Position numbers and translations under genes: made by a program
The notes under the pieces: generated by a model
Seen by the model: only the letters and a program-made list of their open reading frames with translations
Databases searched by the model: none
What the model was told of the DNA's origin: nothing
In this document: positions 26,553 through 36,215 of the stretch, one piece after another
Layout of the letters: every line of letters begins with the position of its first letter
Position numbering within the stretch: the first letter of the stretch is position 1
Assembly (NCBI RefSeq): GCF_000282975.1
Contig: NZ_ALJC01000087.1
Coordinates: forward strand, 1-64,000
Reading direction: 5' to 3'
DNA from: Pseudomonas psychrophila HA-4
GTDB taxonomy: Bacteria; Pseudomonadota; Gammaproteobacteria; Pseudomonadales; Pseudomonadaceae
DNA length: 64,000 nt

Positions 26553-27613
26553 GTACAACTAACGGGCGCAAGCCTTTATTGATCGTAGGGTCTGGTGTAT
26601 TGGCTCTGGCGGTGCTGTACGGGCTTTGGCACCTGGTCTTTGCCAGCAGTGCACAGCAACGCACCAATGATGCGTTTGTGAGTGCCGATTTCACGTTGAT
26701 CGCACCGAAAGTCGCGGGTTTTATTGACGAGGTGCTGGTGCAAGACAACCAGCCAGTTAAGGCCGGGCAGTTGCTGGCGCGCATTGATCCGCAAGATTAT
26801 CAGGCCAGTGTGCAAGCAGCGCAGGCGAGTGTGGCCACAGCGCAAGCGCAACTGGTCAATGCACAAGCGATGCTGGAGCGTCAGCGCTCATTGATCGAGC
26901 AGGCCAAGGCCACAGTCGACGCGGACTTGGCGCAAGTGGAGTTTGCCGAGCACGAGTTGCAGCGTTACCAGCATTTGGCCGGGCAAGGCGCAGGCACGCT
27001 GCAAAACTCGCAGCAGGCCAAGAACCGCTCGCAGACCGCGCGTGCGCAATTGGCGCAGCACAAAGCCGCACTCGAAGCCGCTCGTCAGCAAACCCACGTG
27101 CTGGCTGCCGAAAGCACGGCCGCCCAGGCTTCCGTGCAACATGCCCAAGCCCTGCAGGCCCGGGCCGAACTGGACTTGTCGTACACCCAACTGGTGGCGC
27201 CGTTTGACGGGGTAGTCGGTCGTCGCAGCTTACGCCAAGGGGCTTACGTCAAACCGGGCGACACGCTGCTGGCCGTGGTACCACTGGCCAAGGCGTATGT
27301 GGTGGCCAACTTTCTTGAGCATCAACTGACGCACATGAGTCCGGGGCAGCGGGTCACGGTGAAGGTCGATACCTTCCCCGGCGAAAGCCTGCACGGCACC
27401 ATTGACAGTATTGCACCAGCCACGGGGGTGACTTTTTCGGCCATTGCCCCAGATAACGCCACGGGTAACTTCACCAAGGTAGTGCAGCGTATCCCGGTCA
27501 AGATCACCTTGGACGCCAACCAGCCGTTGACCCGGCAGTTGCGCTTGGGCATGTCGGTGGATGCGTCTGTCGATACCACAGACATGTCTGGGCAACAGGT
27601 CAGCGCACGATGA
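26549..27613 (+). CDS. HlyD/EmrA-family membrane fusion protein
   Basis: 354 aa. One N-terminal membrane anchor (about residues 12-32) is followed by a barrel-sandwich half-motif (KVAGFIDEVLVQDNQPVKAGQLLARIDPQDYQ), a long coiled-coil hairpin (residues about 80-200), and the returning half (DLSYTQLVAPFDGVVGRR). It connects the inner-membrane pump to the outer membrane channel. The start at 26549 overlaps the pump stop as ATGA, and its own end overlaps the next gene likewise. An upstream in-frame GTG at 26456 lies inside the pump gene and is not used here. Confidence 0.9.
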   Translation: MSTTNGRKPLLIVGSGVLALAVLYGLWHLVFASSAQQRTNDAFVSADFTLIAPKVAGFIDEVLVQDNQPVKAGQLLARIDPQDYQASVQAAQASVATAQAQLVNAQAMLERQRSLIEQAKATVDADLAQVEFAEHELQRYQHLAGQGAGTLQNSQQAKNRSQTARAQLAQHKAALEAARQQTHVLAAESTAAQASVQHAQALQARAELDLSYTQLVAPFDGVVGRRSLRQGAYVKPGDTLLAVVPLAKAYVVANFLEHQLTHMSPGQRVTVKVDTFPGESLHGTIDSIAPATGVTFSAIAPDNATGNFTKVVQRIPVKITLDANQPLTRQLRLGMSVDASVDTTDMSGQQVSAR

Positions 27614-29040
27614 ACCGCACATTTTTTGCCAGCGCGGTGGCCTGCTTCAGCGTGTTGAGCCTGAGCGGTTGCGTGATGGGCCCGGATTTTAAGGCCCCCG
27701 ATAACCCATTGGCCAATCGTTGGGCGCCGACGCCAAGCGAAGCCGGGCACAGTGGCACCAACGAGTCGGCGGTCGACGTGCGTTGGTGGGACAGCTTTGC
27801 CGATGCGCAATTGTCAGCGCTGGTACGCGAAGCCCAGACCCGAAATTTTGATCTACAACTGGCGGCCAGCCGGCTTGAGCAAAGCCGCGCTATGCGTCGT
27901 CAAGTGGCGGCCGAGGAACTGCCAACGGTTGATGGCGCGGCGGGTTACAGCCGCAGTCGCAACAGTCAGCGTGGCTTGAGTGACCCGTCGGGCAATAGCG
28001 GCAAGCAGGCGTATAACCTGTGGAACGGTGGGCTTGGCATTAGTTGGGAGGCAGACCTGTGGGGCCGGGTCAAACGTTCCGTTGAAGTTGCCGATGCCAC
28101 CGTGCAAATGGCCGCAGAAGATCGTCACGCGGTGCAACTGTTGGTGATTGTGCAGACCGCCCAGGACTACATCGAACTGCGCAGCACTCAGCAGGGTTTG
28201 GCAGTGGTCCAGCAGAACCTGCAAATCGCCCGGCGCAGCCTAGAGCTGACTCGATTACAGCTTGAAGAAGGAGTGGCCACTGACTTGGAAGTCTCGGAAG
28301 CGGCGGCTCAGGTTGCAGAAATTCAAGCGCGACTGGCGCCGCTGCAACAGCACAGCGCGCAATTGATCAATGCCCTGAGTTTGTTATTGGCCCGCGAACC
28401 CAGGGCCTTGCAACAACAATTGAGCACGCCCGCGGTTGTCCCAGCGTATAGCGCGACAGTGCCGATTGGCTTGCCTAGCGAACTGGCACAACGACGCCCG
28501 GATATTCGTCTGGCGCAAGCCCGGTTGCATGCGGCAACGGCGTCGATTGGGATTGCGCAAGCGGACTTTTACCCCCGCATTACCTTGTCCGGCAACGTGG
28601 GCTTCCAAGCGCTGCAATTGTCGGATCTGGGCAGTTGGAGTTCGCGCAGTTTTGCCTTGGGTCCGGGCGTGAGCGTGCCACTGTTTGAAGGAGGGCGCTT
28701 GCAAGGAGCACTGCAATTGCAGGAAGGCCGTCAACAGGAAGCCGGGATTGGTTACCAGAAAACCGTATTGCGCGCCTGGCATGAAGTGGATGACGCGCTG
28801 GTGGCGTACCAGGCCAATCAGCGCCGCCGTGACAGCCTGCAACAGGCGGTGGAGCACAGCCAGCGGGCACTCGACAGCGTTCATCAGCAATACGCGCAGG
28901 GCACTGTGGACTTTCTCAACGTATTGACCGTGCAAAACGCGCTGCTGGCCAACCAGGCGGCACTGGTCGACAGCACGGCGCAAGTGTCGTTGTCGCTGGT
29001 CGGGTTGTATGGCGCGCTGGGGGGTGGCTGGCAGAGCTGA
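27610..29040 (+). CDS. Outer membrane efflux lipoprotein (NodT/OprM family)
   Basis: 476 aa. A lipoprotein signal ends SLSGC, then GPDFKAP, the typical OprM/NodT N-terminus. Two OEP repeats follow, each with long helices and a periplasmic-tip region (RRPDIRLAQARLHAATASIGIAQADFYPRITL in the second). It forms the trimeric exit duct. Last gene of the three-gene operon, overlapping the adaptor by 4 nt. Confidence 0.92.
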   Translation: MNRTFFASAVACFSVLSLSGCVMGPDFKAPDNPLANRWAPTPSEAGHSGTNESAVDVRWWDSFADAQLSALVREAQTRNFDLQLAASRLEQSRAMRRQVAAEELPTVDGAAGYSRSRNSQRGLSDPSGNSGKQAYNLWNGGLGISWEADLWGRVKRSVEVADATVQMAAEDRHAVQLLVIVQTAQDYIELRSTQQGLAVVQQNLQIARRSLELTRLQLEEGVATDLEVSEAAAQVAEIQARLAPLQQHSAQLINALSLLLAREPRALQQQLSTPAVVPAYSATVPIGLPSELAQRRPDIRLAQARLHAATASIGIAQADFYPRITLSGNVGFQALQLSDLGSWSSRSFALGPGVSVPLFEGGRLQGALQLQEGRQQEAGIGYQKTVLRAWHEVDDALVAYQANQRRRDSLQQAVEHSQRALDSVHQQYAQGTVDFLNVLTVQNALLANQAALVDSTAQVSLSLVGLYGALGGGWQS

Positions 29041-29046
29041 CACGGC

Positions 29047-29135
29047 AAGACCCTATCGCGAGACAGGCTCGTCCTGCGCATGATTTGAGGCGCATCCCAA
29101 ATCTGCAGGGTGAGCGTGTCTCGCAATAGGGTCTT
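29047..29135. repeat. 24-bp inverted repeat after the efflux operon
   Basis: The arm at 29047-29070 (AAGACCCTATCGCGAGACA...) and the arm at 29112-29135 (...TCTCGCAATAGGGTCTT) are complementary at 22 of 24 positions, separated by 41 bp. It probably works as a 3'-end structure for the efflux operon. It is a different sequence class from the GAGCAAGC palindromes. Confidence 0.7.
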
Positions 29136-29343
29136 TGTGTGTGGCCAGCACTCCTTGCGACCTTATGAAAATCAAAAGATCGCCAGGCAAGCTCTTACCG
29201 ATAGAGGTGGCCTTTCGCATAAGCACTGCGGCAGTTCCCACGGGAGTGCATTTGTGGCGTGTTCAAAAGTTCAGATTTGTTATGCTCGCCGTCTCGACAA
29301 TAAACGCCAGCATAGGCGGGTCCAGTTCACTTTGAGCGTATTC
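29136..29343. other. Remainder of the 300-bp gap before the MFS gene
   Basis: A decayed palindrome copy is visible at about 29155-29200 (CTTGCGACCTTATG...AAGATCGCCAGGCAAGCTC). The part 29230-29343 should hold the promoter of the MFS gene; no clear elements were recognised. Confidence 0.45.
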
Positions 29344-30663
29344 ATGTCTGCCGATATTCAAGCAACGACCACGCGCTTTTCGCGCTCCGATTACAGAACC
29401 CTAGGGCTGGCGGCTCTGGGTGGGGCGCTGGAAATCTACGATTTCATCATTTTTGTGTTTTTTGCGCTGACGCTCAGTCAGCTGTTTTTTCCGCCGGATA
29501 TGCCCGAATGGCTGCGCTTGCTGCAAAGTTTCGGGATTTTTGTGACTGGCTACCTGGCCCGACCGCTGGGCGGCATCCTGATGGCGCACTTTGCTGACCA
29601 TCTGGGGCGCAAGCGGGTGTTCAGCCTGAGCATTCTGATGATGGCTTTGCCCTGTCTGCTGATAGGGATCATGCCGACTTATGCCGACATTGGTTATTTC
29701 GCACCGCTGATCTTGCTCGCGCTGCGCATATTGCAAGGCGCAGCCGTCGGCGGGGAAGTCCCGAGTGCGTGGGTGTTTGTGGCCGAACACGCACCCGCCG
29801 GTCGTCGTGGCTATGCGCTGGGTTTTTTGCAGGCAGGCCTAACGTTCGGTTACCTGATTGGTGCCTTGACCGCCACCTTGCTGGCCCAATTGTTTACCCC
29901 CACCGAAATTCTTGATTACGCCTGGCGCTTTCCATTCTTGCTGGGGGGTGTGTTTGGGGTGATCGGGGTATGGCTGCGCCGCTGGCTGAGCGAAACCCCG
30001 GTGTTTCTGGCTTTGCGCGAGCGGCGTGAGGGGCGGGCAGAGCTGCCGCTGCGCACGGTGCTGCGCGACTATCGTCCTTCTTTACTGCCCGCAGCGTTGC
30101 TGACGTGTGTGCTCACCAGCGCTGTCGTGGTGTTTGTGGTGATTACGCCGACCGTGATGCAGCAGCGTTTTGGCATGACCGCCAGCCACACATTTGCTTT
30201 GAGTAGCCTGGGTATTGTTTTTCTGAACATCGGTTGTGGGCTGGCCGGATGGGTTGTTGACCGGATTGGCGTCTGGCGCAGCATCGTGTTGTACAGCCTG
30301 CTATTGCCGTTGGGGATTGGTGTGCTTTACGCCAGCCTAGTCGGACAGTGGGGTTTGCCGGGCTTGGCGTATGCGTTTGCCGGCTTGACCTGTGGGATTG
30401 TTGGCGTGGTGCCGTCGGTGATGGTCGGTTTGTTTCCGGCAGCGATCCGTGTGTCGGGTATTTCTTTCACCTACAACATTGCCTACGCGCTGTGGGCCAG
30501 CACTACGCCGCTGTTGCTGATAGCACTCATGCCTTGGAGTCCATGGGTGTGCGTGGTTTTTTGCGCGGTGATGGGGCTGGTGGGCGTGTTGACTGCACGC
30601 CGGTTCGGTTTTGCGCGGGACAATCAGGTCGAACGGCGCTTGCGAGCGGCCACTGAAATGTAG
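29344..30663 (+). CDS. MHS-type MFS permease (ShiA/ProP-like)
   Basis: 439 aa, about 12 membrane helices. The metabolite:H+ symporter signatures are visible: RPLGGILMAHFADHLGRKRVF in loop 2-3 and RILQGAAVGGEVPSAW in helix 4. The start at 29344 is chosen because the upstream frame runs through repeat sequence. The substrate could be a dicarboxylate, shikimate, proline or betaine; the sequence does not tell. It stands alone between the efflux operon and fecI. Confidence 0.85.
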   Translation: MSADIQATTTRFSRSDYRTLGLAALGGALEIYDFIIFVFFALTLSQLFFPPDMPEWLRLLQSFGIFVTGYLARPLGGILMAHFADHLGRKRVFSLSILMMALPCLLIGIMPTYADIGYFAPLILLALRILQGAAVGGEVPSAWVFVAEHAPAGRRGYALGFLQAGLTFGYLIGALTATLLAQLFTPTEILDYAWRFPFLLGGVFGVIGVWLRRWLSETPVFLALRERREGRAELPLRTVLRDYRPSLLPAALLTCVLTSAVVVFVVITPTVMQQRFGMTASHTFALSSLGIVFLNIGCGLAGWVVDRIGVWRSIVLYSLLLPLGIGVLYASLVGQWGLPGLAYAFAGLTCGIVGVVPSVMVGLFPAAIRVSGISFTYNIAYALWASTTPLLLIALMPWSPWVCVVFCAVMGLVGVLTARRFGFARDNQVERRLRAATEM

Positions 30664-30699
30664 TCAGATCGCTTTCTGTCATCGCAATGATTGCTGCGT

Positions 30700-30722
30700 T
30701 TAATAGGAAGCATTACTATTCG
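30700..30722 (+). promoter_or_regulatory. Degenerate Fur-box-like site upstream of fecI
   Basis: AATAGGAAGCATTACTATTCGCG has the shape of Fur boxes found before FecI-type sigma genes (GAGAATCATTACCATTCGCG type, recalled). It lies 26 bp before the start codon. The match is imperfect, so this is an inference. Confidence 0.35.
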
Positions 30723-30747
30723 CGCCCCTCCTATTCAGTCCAGTGCG

Positions 30748-31242
30748 ATGACTCACAAAGTGCCCCGCCGAACGGGCTTTTTTGAACATTACGAAGAGTT
30801 GATCGGAACGTGGACGCGCCGCTTGCGTAATCGCCAGCAGGCGCAGGACTTGGCCCACGATACCTTTGTACGGGTACTCGAATCTGCGTCGGAGTCGGTC
30901 GAGCTGCCGCGTGCATATTTGCATCAAATGGCGCGTAATATCGCGGTCGACGGTTTTCGTCGAGAAGCGTTGCGTGACGCCAAGGAGCAGGCAGCCGTTC
31001 CACCAAGTTCGTCCGAAACGGGCGATCCGGAGCAGTACATGCGTGCTATCCAGTTGGCTGAGTCTGTCGAAAAAGCCTTGCAGGAACTCCCGCTAAACTG
31101 CCGAAAGGTGTTTGTCTGGCAGAAGATCGACGGTTTGACTCAAGCCGAGATTGCCGAGCGCCTGGGATTGTCCAAGAACATGGTGGAGAAATATATGATC
31201 CGCACCCTGCGTCATCTGCGTGAACGGGTGGAGTCGCCGTGA
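30748..31242 (+). CDS. fecI: ECF sigma factor FecI
   Basis: 164 aa from the ATG at 30748. Sigma region 2 (QDLAHDTFVRVLES ... PRAYLHQMARNIAVDGFRR) and region 4 (LPLNCRKVFVWQKIDGLTQAEIAERLGLSKNMVEKYM) are both complete. It should direct RNA polymerase to the fecA promoter when ferric citrate is present. Its stop overlaps the fecR start (ATGGA/TGA). Confidence 0.9.
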   Translation: MTHKVPRRTGFFEHYEELIGTWTRRLRNRQQAQDLAHDTFVRVLESASESVELPRAYLHQMARNIAVDGFRREALRDAKEQAAVPPSSSETGDPEQYMRAIQLAESVEKALQELPLNCRKVFVWQKIDGLTQAEIAERLGLSKNMVEKYMIRTLRHLRERVESP

Positions 31243-32219
31243 TGGATACGCGTGAATGCACCTGCGGCAGTGCCAGCGTGCGTGAAGCGGCGGCCACTTG
31301 GTTTTCGCGCATGCAGTCGCAATCGATGAGCGCCGGTGAGAAGGCTGAGTTCGACGCGTGGCGCGCGCAACATGCGCTGCATGAGGCGGAATACCAGTGG
31401 CTCGTCAGCCTGTGGTCGGCCGCTGATCTGGTGCCTAAAGCCCGTCTGCAGGCACTGTGTGAGGCCCCCGTGATCTCAGTCAGGCGCCGTTCTGTACTGG
31501 GTTTTGGGTTGGCAGCGAGTGTGCTGGCCGTCGCGGTAGGCGCGGGCGTGTGGATGCATGTGCAATCGACAACCGGCTATCGCGCCGACTTTGCCACAGC
31601 CTTGGACGAGCGCCGGGCCGTTACGCTGCCGGACGGTTCATCCATCGAACTCAATAGCCGCAGCCGGGTGCGCGTCAACTTCGACCGTCAGCAGCGAAAC
31701 GTCGAACTCGAACAAGGTGAAGCGATGTTCACCGTCGCGCATGACAGCGAATGGCCTTTTGTGGTCCAGGCAGGTCTTGGTCGGGTGACGGTCACCGGTA
31801 CCCGCTTTGATGTGCGGCACGATGTCGAGCAAGCGCGGGTGGCGGTGGAGTCGGGTAACGTGCGGGTGCAAGGCGCCGATGCCCAGTCGGTGGTGAACCT
31901 GACGGCTGGGCTGGGCACTGTGGTAAATGCCAAGGGGCAGGTCGCGGCTGCACAACCGGTCAATATCGACGCACTGCTGGCCTGGCGCAAAGGCCAGTTG
32001 GTGTTTGATAACGCAAGCCTCGCAGAGGTGGCTGCCGAGGTATCGCGTTACCGCGCCAAGCCATTAGTCGTGAACACGCCTGCGCTGGCACAGTTGCGCT
32101 TGTCCAGCGTATTCAAGACAGATGACACCGACGCGCTGCTTGCCGCCTTGCCGCGTATTTTGCCGGTAGCGATCAAAAAACGCGCCGATGGCAGCCAGGA
32201 AATCATCTCAGCAAAATAA
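31242..32219 (+). CDS. fecR: FecR anti-sigma/sensor protein
   Basis: 325 aa. The cytoplasmic N-terminus (about residues 1-80) includes the EAAATWFSRMQS and FDAWRAQHALHEAEYQW motifs that bind FecI. One membrane helix follows near 85-105 (GLAASVLAVAVGAGVW). The periplasmic FecR domain (LPDGSSIELNSRSRVRVNF) and a C-terminal STN-like end that touches the receptor come last. The ATG at 31242 overlaps the fecI stop; a GTG one codon earlier is possible. It passes the FecA signal to FecI. Confidence 0.9.
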   Translation: MDTRECTCGSASVREAAATWFSRMQSQSMSAGEKAEFDAWRAQHALHEAEYQWLVSLWSAADLVPKARLQALCEAPVISVRRRSVLGFGLAASVLAVAVGAGVWMHVQSTTGYRADFATALDERRAVTLPDGSSIELNSRSRVRVNFDRQQRNVELEQGEAMFTVAHDSEWPFVVQAGLGRVTVTGTRFDVRHDVEQARVAVESGNVRVQGADAQSVVNLTAGLGTVVNAKGQVAAAQPVNIDALLAWRKGQLVFDNASLAEVAAEVSRYRAKPLVVNTPALAQLRLSSVFKTDDTDALLAALPRILPVAIKKRADGSQEIISAK

Positions 32220-32327
32220 TGTCAGGATGGATTCAGGTTTTTTTCGAGTTCTTCGTCTTCTTGATCAACTGCAACTGGTTTGCATTAACAGACGCACTCA
32301 ATTGCGATCAAAAAGGCAAGACTCGAC

Positions 32328-34793
32328 GTGAAAAACAACACTCCTTGTGTGCGGCATTCCTCGTTTAAAACACCCTCGAATACGCCATCGTCTATTGCCC
32401 GTTCACGCGTGTTGCCGCTGGCGCTCGCCCTTGCGGTCAGCGCTGCGATGCCGTGTGCGTTTGCGAGCGAGCCTGCGTCGAGCGCGGTTCATATTCAGGC
32501 CCAGCCGTTGGGCGCGGCGTTGAGCCAACTGGCTCAGCAGACCTCATTGCAGGTGTTCTTCAGTCCTCAACTGGTGGATGGCAAGCAGGCGCCGGCAGTC
32601 AACGGCAAACTCTCCCCTGAGCAAGCGTTACGTGAGCTGCTGCAAGGCAGTGGCCTGGGCTACGCGCTCAATGGCGATGCAGTCACCCTGAGCCCGGCGC
32701 AAACGGTCAGTGCCACAAGCGGTTCTGGGCCGCTGGAGCTGGGGCCGGTGGACGTCAAAGTGGTAGGTGACTGGCTGGGCGATGCGAATTCTGAAGTGGT
32801 GCAGAATCACCCCGGAGCCCGTACCGTGGTGCGTCGTCAAGCGATGATCGAGCAGGGCGCAATGAATGTTGGCGATGTGCTCAAGACCATTCCAGGGGTG
32901 CAGGTGCAAGAGTCTAACGGCACCGGCGGCAGTGATATTTCCTTGAACGTGGGCGTGCGGGGACTGACCTCGCGCCTGTCGCCGCGCTCAACGGTACTGA
33001 TTGACGGGGTTCCGGCGGCATTTGCCCCGTATGGCCAGCCTCAATTGTCCATGGCGCCGATTTCAGCGGGCAACTTGGACAGTATCGACGTGGTACGCGG
33101 TGCCGGTTCTGTGCGCTATGGACCTCAGAACGTGGGCGGCGTGATCAACTTTGTGACCCGCGCGATCCCGGAAACCTTTCAGGGTGACGTCGGCACGACC
33201 CTGGAAACCTCCGAGCGCGGCGGCTGGAAGCACATTGAATCGGCCTTCCTTGGCGGCACGGCCGACAACGGGATGGGTGCCGCCTTGTTGTACTCGGGAG
33301 TAAAGGGTGATGGCTACCGGGCGAGCAATAACAACAACGACATCGATGACGTGTTGCTCAAAACCCATTGGGCGCCGACCGATCAAGACGATTTCAGCCT
33401 TAATTTTCACTATTACGACGCCACTGCTGACATGCCTGGCGGTCTGACACAGAAACAGTTTGATGCGGATCCGTACCAATCGGTACGCGACTATGACAAT
33501 TTCACCGGTCGCCGCAAGGACGTGTCCTTCAAGTACTTGCGTCAGATTGATGACCAGACCCAGTTCGAAGTTCTGACGTATTACACCGACAGCTTCCGTG
33601 GCAGCAATATCGCGGCGCGCAATTTGCAAACCCTGGCATCGTACCCACGCAGCTACCACACCTTCGGGATCGAGCCGCGTGTGTCGCATGTGTTCACGTT
33701 GGGTGATGTCACGCAAGAAGTGGGTCTGGGCTATCGCTACCTAAAAGAAGCCATGCAAGAAGAAGCCAGCCAGGTTTACCTGGTCAATAACGTGCCAGTC
33801 CCTGGGCCTGGCGCTGACGGGCATATTTATCAGGACCGCACCGGCGGCACCGAAGCCAGCTCGTTCTATATCGATGACAAGATTGATGTCGGCAACTGGA
33901 CCGTCACGCCGGGCATTCGCTTTGAGCGCATCAGCACCCACTGGCAAGACCACTCGGTGCTGGACAACAAAGGCGTGCCGGTCTCGGAAAAGAACCGCAG
34001 CATCGACAGTAACGAAGCGTTACCTGCACTGAGCGTGATGTACCACCTTTCGGATGCCTGGAAACTGTTCGCCAACTATGAAACCTCATTTGGCAGCTTG
34101 CAGTACTTCCAGCTCGCCCAGGGCGGCACAGGTGACCAGACCGCAGCTGGCTTGAAGCCTGAGAAAGCCAAGACCTATGAAATCGGCACCCGCTATGACA
34201 ATGGTGTGTGGGGCGGCGAAGTGACGCTGTTCTACATCGACTTTGCCGATGAACTGCAATACGTCAGCAACGATGTGGGCTGGACCAATTTGGGCGCTAC
34301 CAAGCACCAGGGTATCGAGACCTCGGCCCATTACGACATGTCGGCGCTGGATCCGCGTCTTGACGGCTTGTCGGTGAATGCTGGCTTTACCTACACCAAG
34401 GCGACGTCCGAGGGCGACATTGCCAACTTCAAGGGCCGTGATCTGCCGCTTTACTCGCGTCAGGTGGTCAACCTTGGCGTGCGTTATGGGGTGAATCGCT
34501 GGACGTACAACCTCGACATGTTTGCGCAGTCTCAGCAGCACGCACCGGGCACGGGCGGCGTTTACATCACCGACCCGACGCCAGATGGCCAATACGGCGA
34601 CATTCCGGGGTATGCGACCTGGAGCACCCGTGTCGGTTACGACTTTGGCCCTGAAGCCTCGAACCTGAAAGTGGGCGCGGGCATCAAAAACCTGTTCAAC
34701 CAGGAGTACTACACACGTTCCAGCGACAACAACTCGGGTATCTACGTGGGTGAACCGCGCACGTTCTTCGTGCAGGCCAGCGTAGGGTTCTAA
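32328..34793 (+). CDS. fecA: Ferric dicitrate TonB-dependent receptor FecA
   Basis: 821 aa with a signal peptide ending PCAFASEP. The STN signalling domain lies at about 48-125 (IQAQPLGAALSQLAQQTSLQ), then a plug and a 22-strand barrel. Strong identity with E. coli FecA as I recall it: VVGDWLGDA, the plug stretch RSTVLIDGVPAAFAPYGQPQ, VRYGPQNVGGVINFVTRAIP, and YDADMPGGL-like loops. It imports ferric citrate and signals through FecR. The start is a GTG. The barrel ends in a terminal Phe (ASVGF), as usual. A 108-bp gap after fecR should hold the FecI-dependent promoter. Confidence 0.93.
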   Translation: MKNNTPCVRHSSFKTPSNTPSSIARSRVLPLALALAVSAAMPCAFASEPASSAVHIQAQPLGAALSQLAQQTSLQVFFSPQLVDGKQAPAVNGKLSPEQALRELLQGSGLGYALNGDAVTLSPAQTVSATSGSGPLELGPVDVKVVGDWLGDANSEVVQNHPGARTVVRRQAMIEQGAMNVGDVLKTIPGVQVQESNGTGGSDISLNVGVRGLTSRLSPRSTVLIDGVPAAFAPYGQPQLSMAPISAGNLDSIDVVRGAGSVRYGPQNVGGVINFVTRAIPETFQGDVGTTLETSERGGWKHIESAFLGGTADNGMGAALLYSGVKGDGYRASNNNNDIDDVLLKTHWAPTDQDDFSLNFHYYDATADMPGGLTQKQFDADPYQSVRDYDNFTGRRKDVSFKYLRQIDDQTQFEVLTYYTDSFRGSNIAARNLQTLASYPRSYHTFGIEPRVSHVFTLGDVTQEVGLGYRYLKEAMQEEASQVYLVNNVPVPGPGADGHIYQDRTGGTEASSFYIDDKIDVGNWTVTPGIRFERISTHWQDHSVLDNKGVPVSEKNRSIDSNEALPALSVMYHLSDAWKLFANYETSFGSLQYFQLAQGGTGDQTAAGLKPEKAKTYEIGTRYDNGVWGGEVTLFYIDFADELQYVSNDVGWTNLGATKHQGIETSAHYDMSALDPRLDGLSVNAGFTYTKATSEGDIANFKGRDLPLYSRQVVNLGVRYGVNRWTYNLDMFAQSQQHAPGTGGVYITDPTPDGQYGDIPGYATWSTRVGYDFGPEASNLKVGAGIKNLFNQEYYTRSSDNNSGIYVGEPRTFFVQASVGF

Positions 34794-34802
34794 AGCAGCA
34801 CG

Positions 34803-34848
34803 GCTTGTCTCGCGGTCTTTTGATGGTTTAAAAGATCGCGAGGCAAGC
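34803..34848. repeat. Palindromic repeat between fecA and MFS gene
   Basis: GCTTGTCTCGCGGTCTTTT (34803-34821) pairs with AAAAGATCGCGAGGCAAGC (34830-34848) with about two mismatches. It belongs to the dispersed family and lies between two convergent genes, where it could act as a bidirectional terminator. Confidence 0.75.
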
Positions 34849-34871
34849 TCGCTCCTATAAGACGTGGAGGA

Positions 34872-36020
34872 TCAGACTTTCAAGATGCGCCCGCTGATGG
34901 CCACGCCTACCAGCATCACGGCGATCAAGCCGAAGGCGATGTTCAAGCTGCTGGCATGGGCGATAAAGCCTATGGCTGCAGGTCCTGCCAAAATCCCCGC
35001 ATAACCCAGCGTAGTGATGGCCGGCACGGCGATGCTCTCAGGCATCACGGTCTGCTTGCCCACTGCGGTGTACAGCACCGGCACGATATTCGAGCAGCCG
35101 GCACCCACCAGCGCGTAGCCCAACAGCGACACTTCCCAGTCCGGCGCCACTGTCGCCAGCGCCAGCCCGGCAGCAGCGCATAGCCCGCCCAGAACGATGA
35201 TCCGACGTGCGCCCAGGCGGCTGACGATGGTATCGCCGAGCAAGCGGCCTGCCGTCATGGTCAGGGCAAACGCGGCATAACCGAGCCCGGCATACACCTC
35301 GTTGATGTGTTTTTCAGAGGTCAGGAACACTGCGCTCCAGTCGAGCATCGCGCCTTCAGCCAAAAACACGGTAAAGCACAGCAGGCCGATAAACAGCACC
35401 ACGCCATGGGGAATGGCAAACGCCGGGCCGCTGCTTTCGCTGCCATAGGGCAACAGGTGCGGCGCGGCCTTGAACAGCGCTGCGAGGATCAGCACGATGA
35501 CCACGGCCATGGCCCACAAAGGCGTCAGACCGACGGCCAGCAGGCCGCTGACCCCGGCAGCGCCGACGATCCCGCCGACACTGAACAAACCATGAAAGCC
35601 CGACATCATATTGCGCCCGCTGGCGCGTTCAACAATCACCGCCTGCAAGTTGACGGTGGAGTCGACGGTGCCCAGCCCCGCGCCAAAGACAAACAGCGTG
35701 GCAATCAGCAGCGGGATGGAACTGACTGTCGCCAGCAGCGGCAGACTCAGGCAGATCAACAGGGTCCCGCCGGTCAGCACCCGGCGGCAACCAAAGCGTG
35801 TGGCCAGCACCCCGGCAATCGGCATTGCCAGAATCGAACCGACACCCAGCGACAGCAGTAACAGCCCCAGCGTTGCGTCATCCAGCCCGGCCCGTGCCTT
35901 GGCGTAAGGCACCAGCGGCGCCCAGGCAGCGATGCCGAAGCCGGCAATGAAAAAGGCAATTCGCGTCGAGAGTTGTTCGAGACGCCCCGGAACCGGAGGC
36001 GCTTTAGGCATGGAGGTCAT
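34872..36020 (-). CDS. MFS transporter (YbjJ-like)
   Basis: 382 aa, about 12 membrane helices (AWAPLVPYAKARAGLDDATLGLLLLSLGVGS in the first helices, then GVLATRFGCRRVL). The pattern resembles the YbjJ/FucP-like branch of MFS. The start at 36020 is chosen over a longer frame. It follows the dehydrogenase operon on the same strand but a strong palindrome lies between, so co-transcription is doubtful. Substrate unknown. Confidence 0.78.
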   Translation of the reverse strand: MTSMPKAPPVPGRLEQLSTRIAFFIAGFGIAAWAPLVPYAKARAGLDDATLGLLLLSLGVGSILAMPIAGVLATRFGCRRVLTGGTLLICLSLPLLATVSSIPLLIATLFVFGAGLGTVDSTVNLQAVIVERASGRNMMSGFHGLFSVGGIVGAAGVSGLLAVGLTPLWAMAVVIVLILAALFKAAPHLLPYGSESSGPAFAIPHGVVLFIGLLCFTVFLAEGAMLDWSAVFLTSEKHINEVYAGLGYAAFALTMTAGRLLGDTIVSRLGARRIIVLGGLCAAAGLALATVAPDWEVSLLGYALVGAGCSNIVPVLYTAVGKQTVMPESIAVPAITTLGYAGILAGPAAIGFIAHASSLNIAFGLIAVMLVGVAISGRILKV

Positions 36021-36108
36021 GGTCTTCCTTGAAGGCAAGCGGCAAAAACAAAGCAACATCCTTACACAGTTGCGGCCAACCTCGCGACATCGCGAACGCC
36101 ATCACGCT

Positions 36109-36193
36109 GTGGGAGCGGGCTTGCTCGCGATTGGATCGACAAGGTGTAACTGACAGACCGAGCCGTTTGCATCGCGAGCAAGCCCGCTCCCAC
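36109..36193. repeat. Palindromic repeat with perfect 23-bp arms
   Basis: GTGGGAGCGGGCTTGCTCGCGAT (36109-36131) and its exact complement (36171-36193) surround a 39-nt centre. This is the canonical form of the Pseudomonas intergenic palindrome. It lies between the cytochrome c subunit gene and the MFS gene. Confidence 0.85.
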
Positions 36194-36215
36194 GAGGTGT
36201 CTAAAGGCCGAGTGC

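Noticed and set aside
29110-29343. 78-residue N-terminal extension of the MFS permease
   Set aside because: The extension crosses repeat sequence and shows no similarity to MFS N-termini; the ATG at 29344 gives a normal protein.
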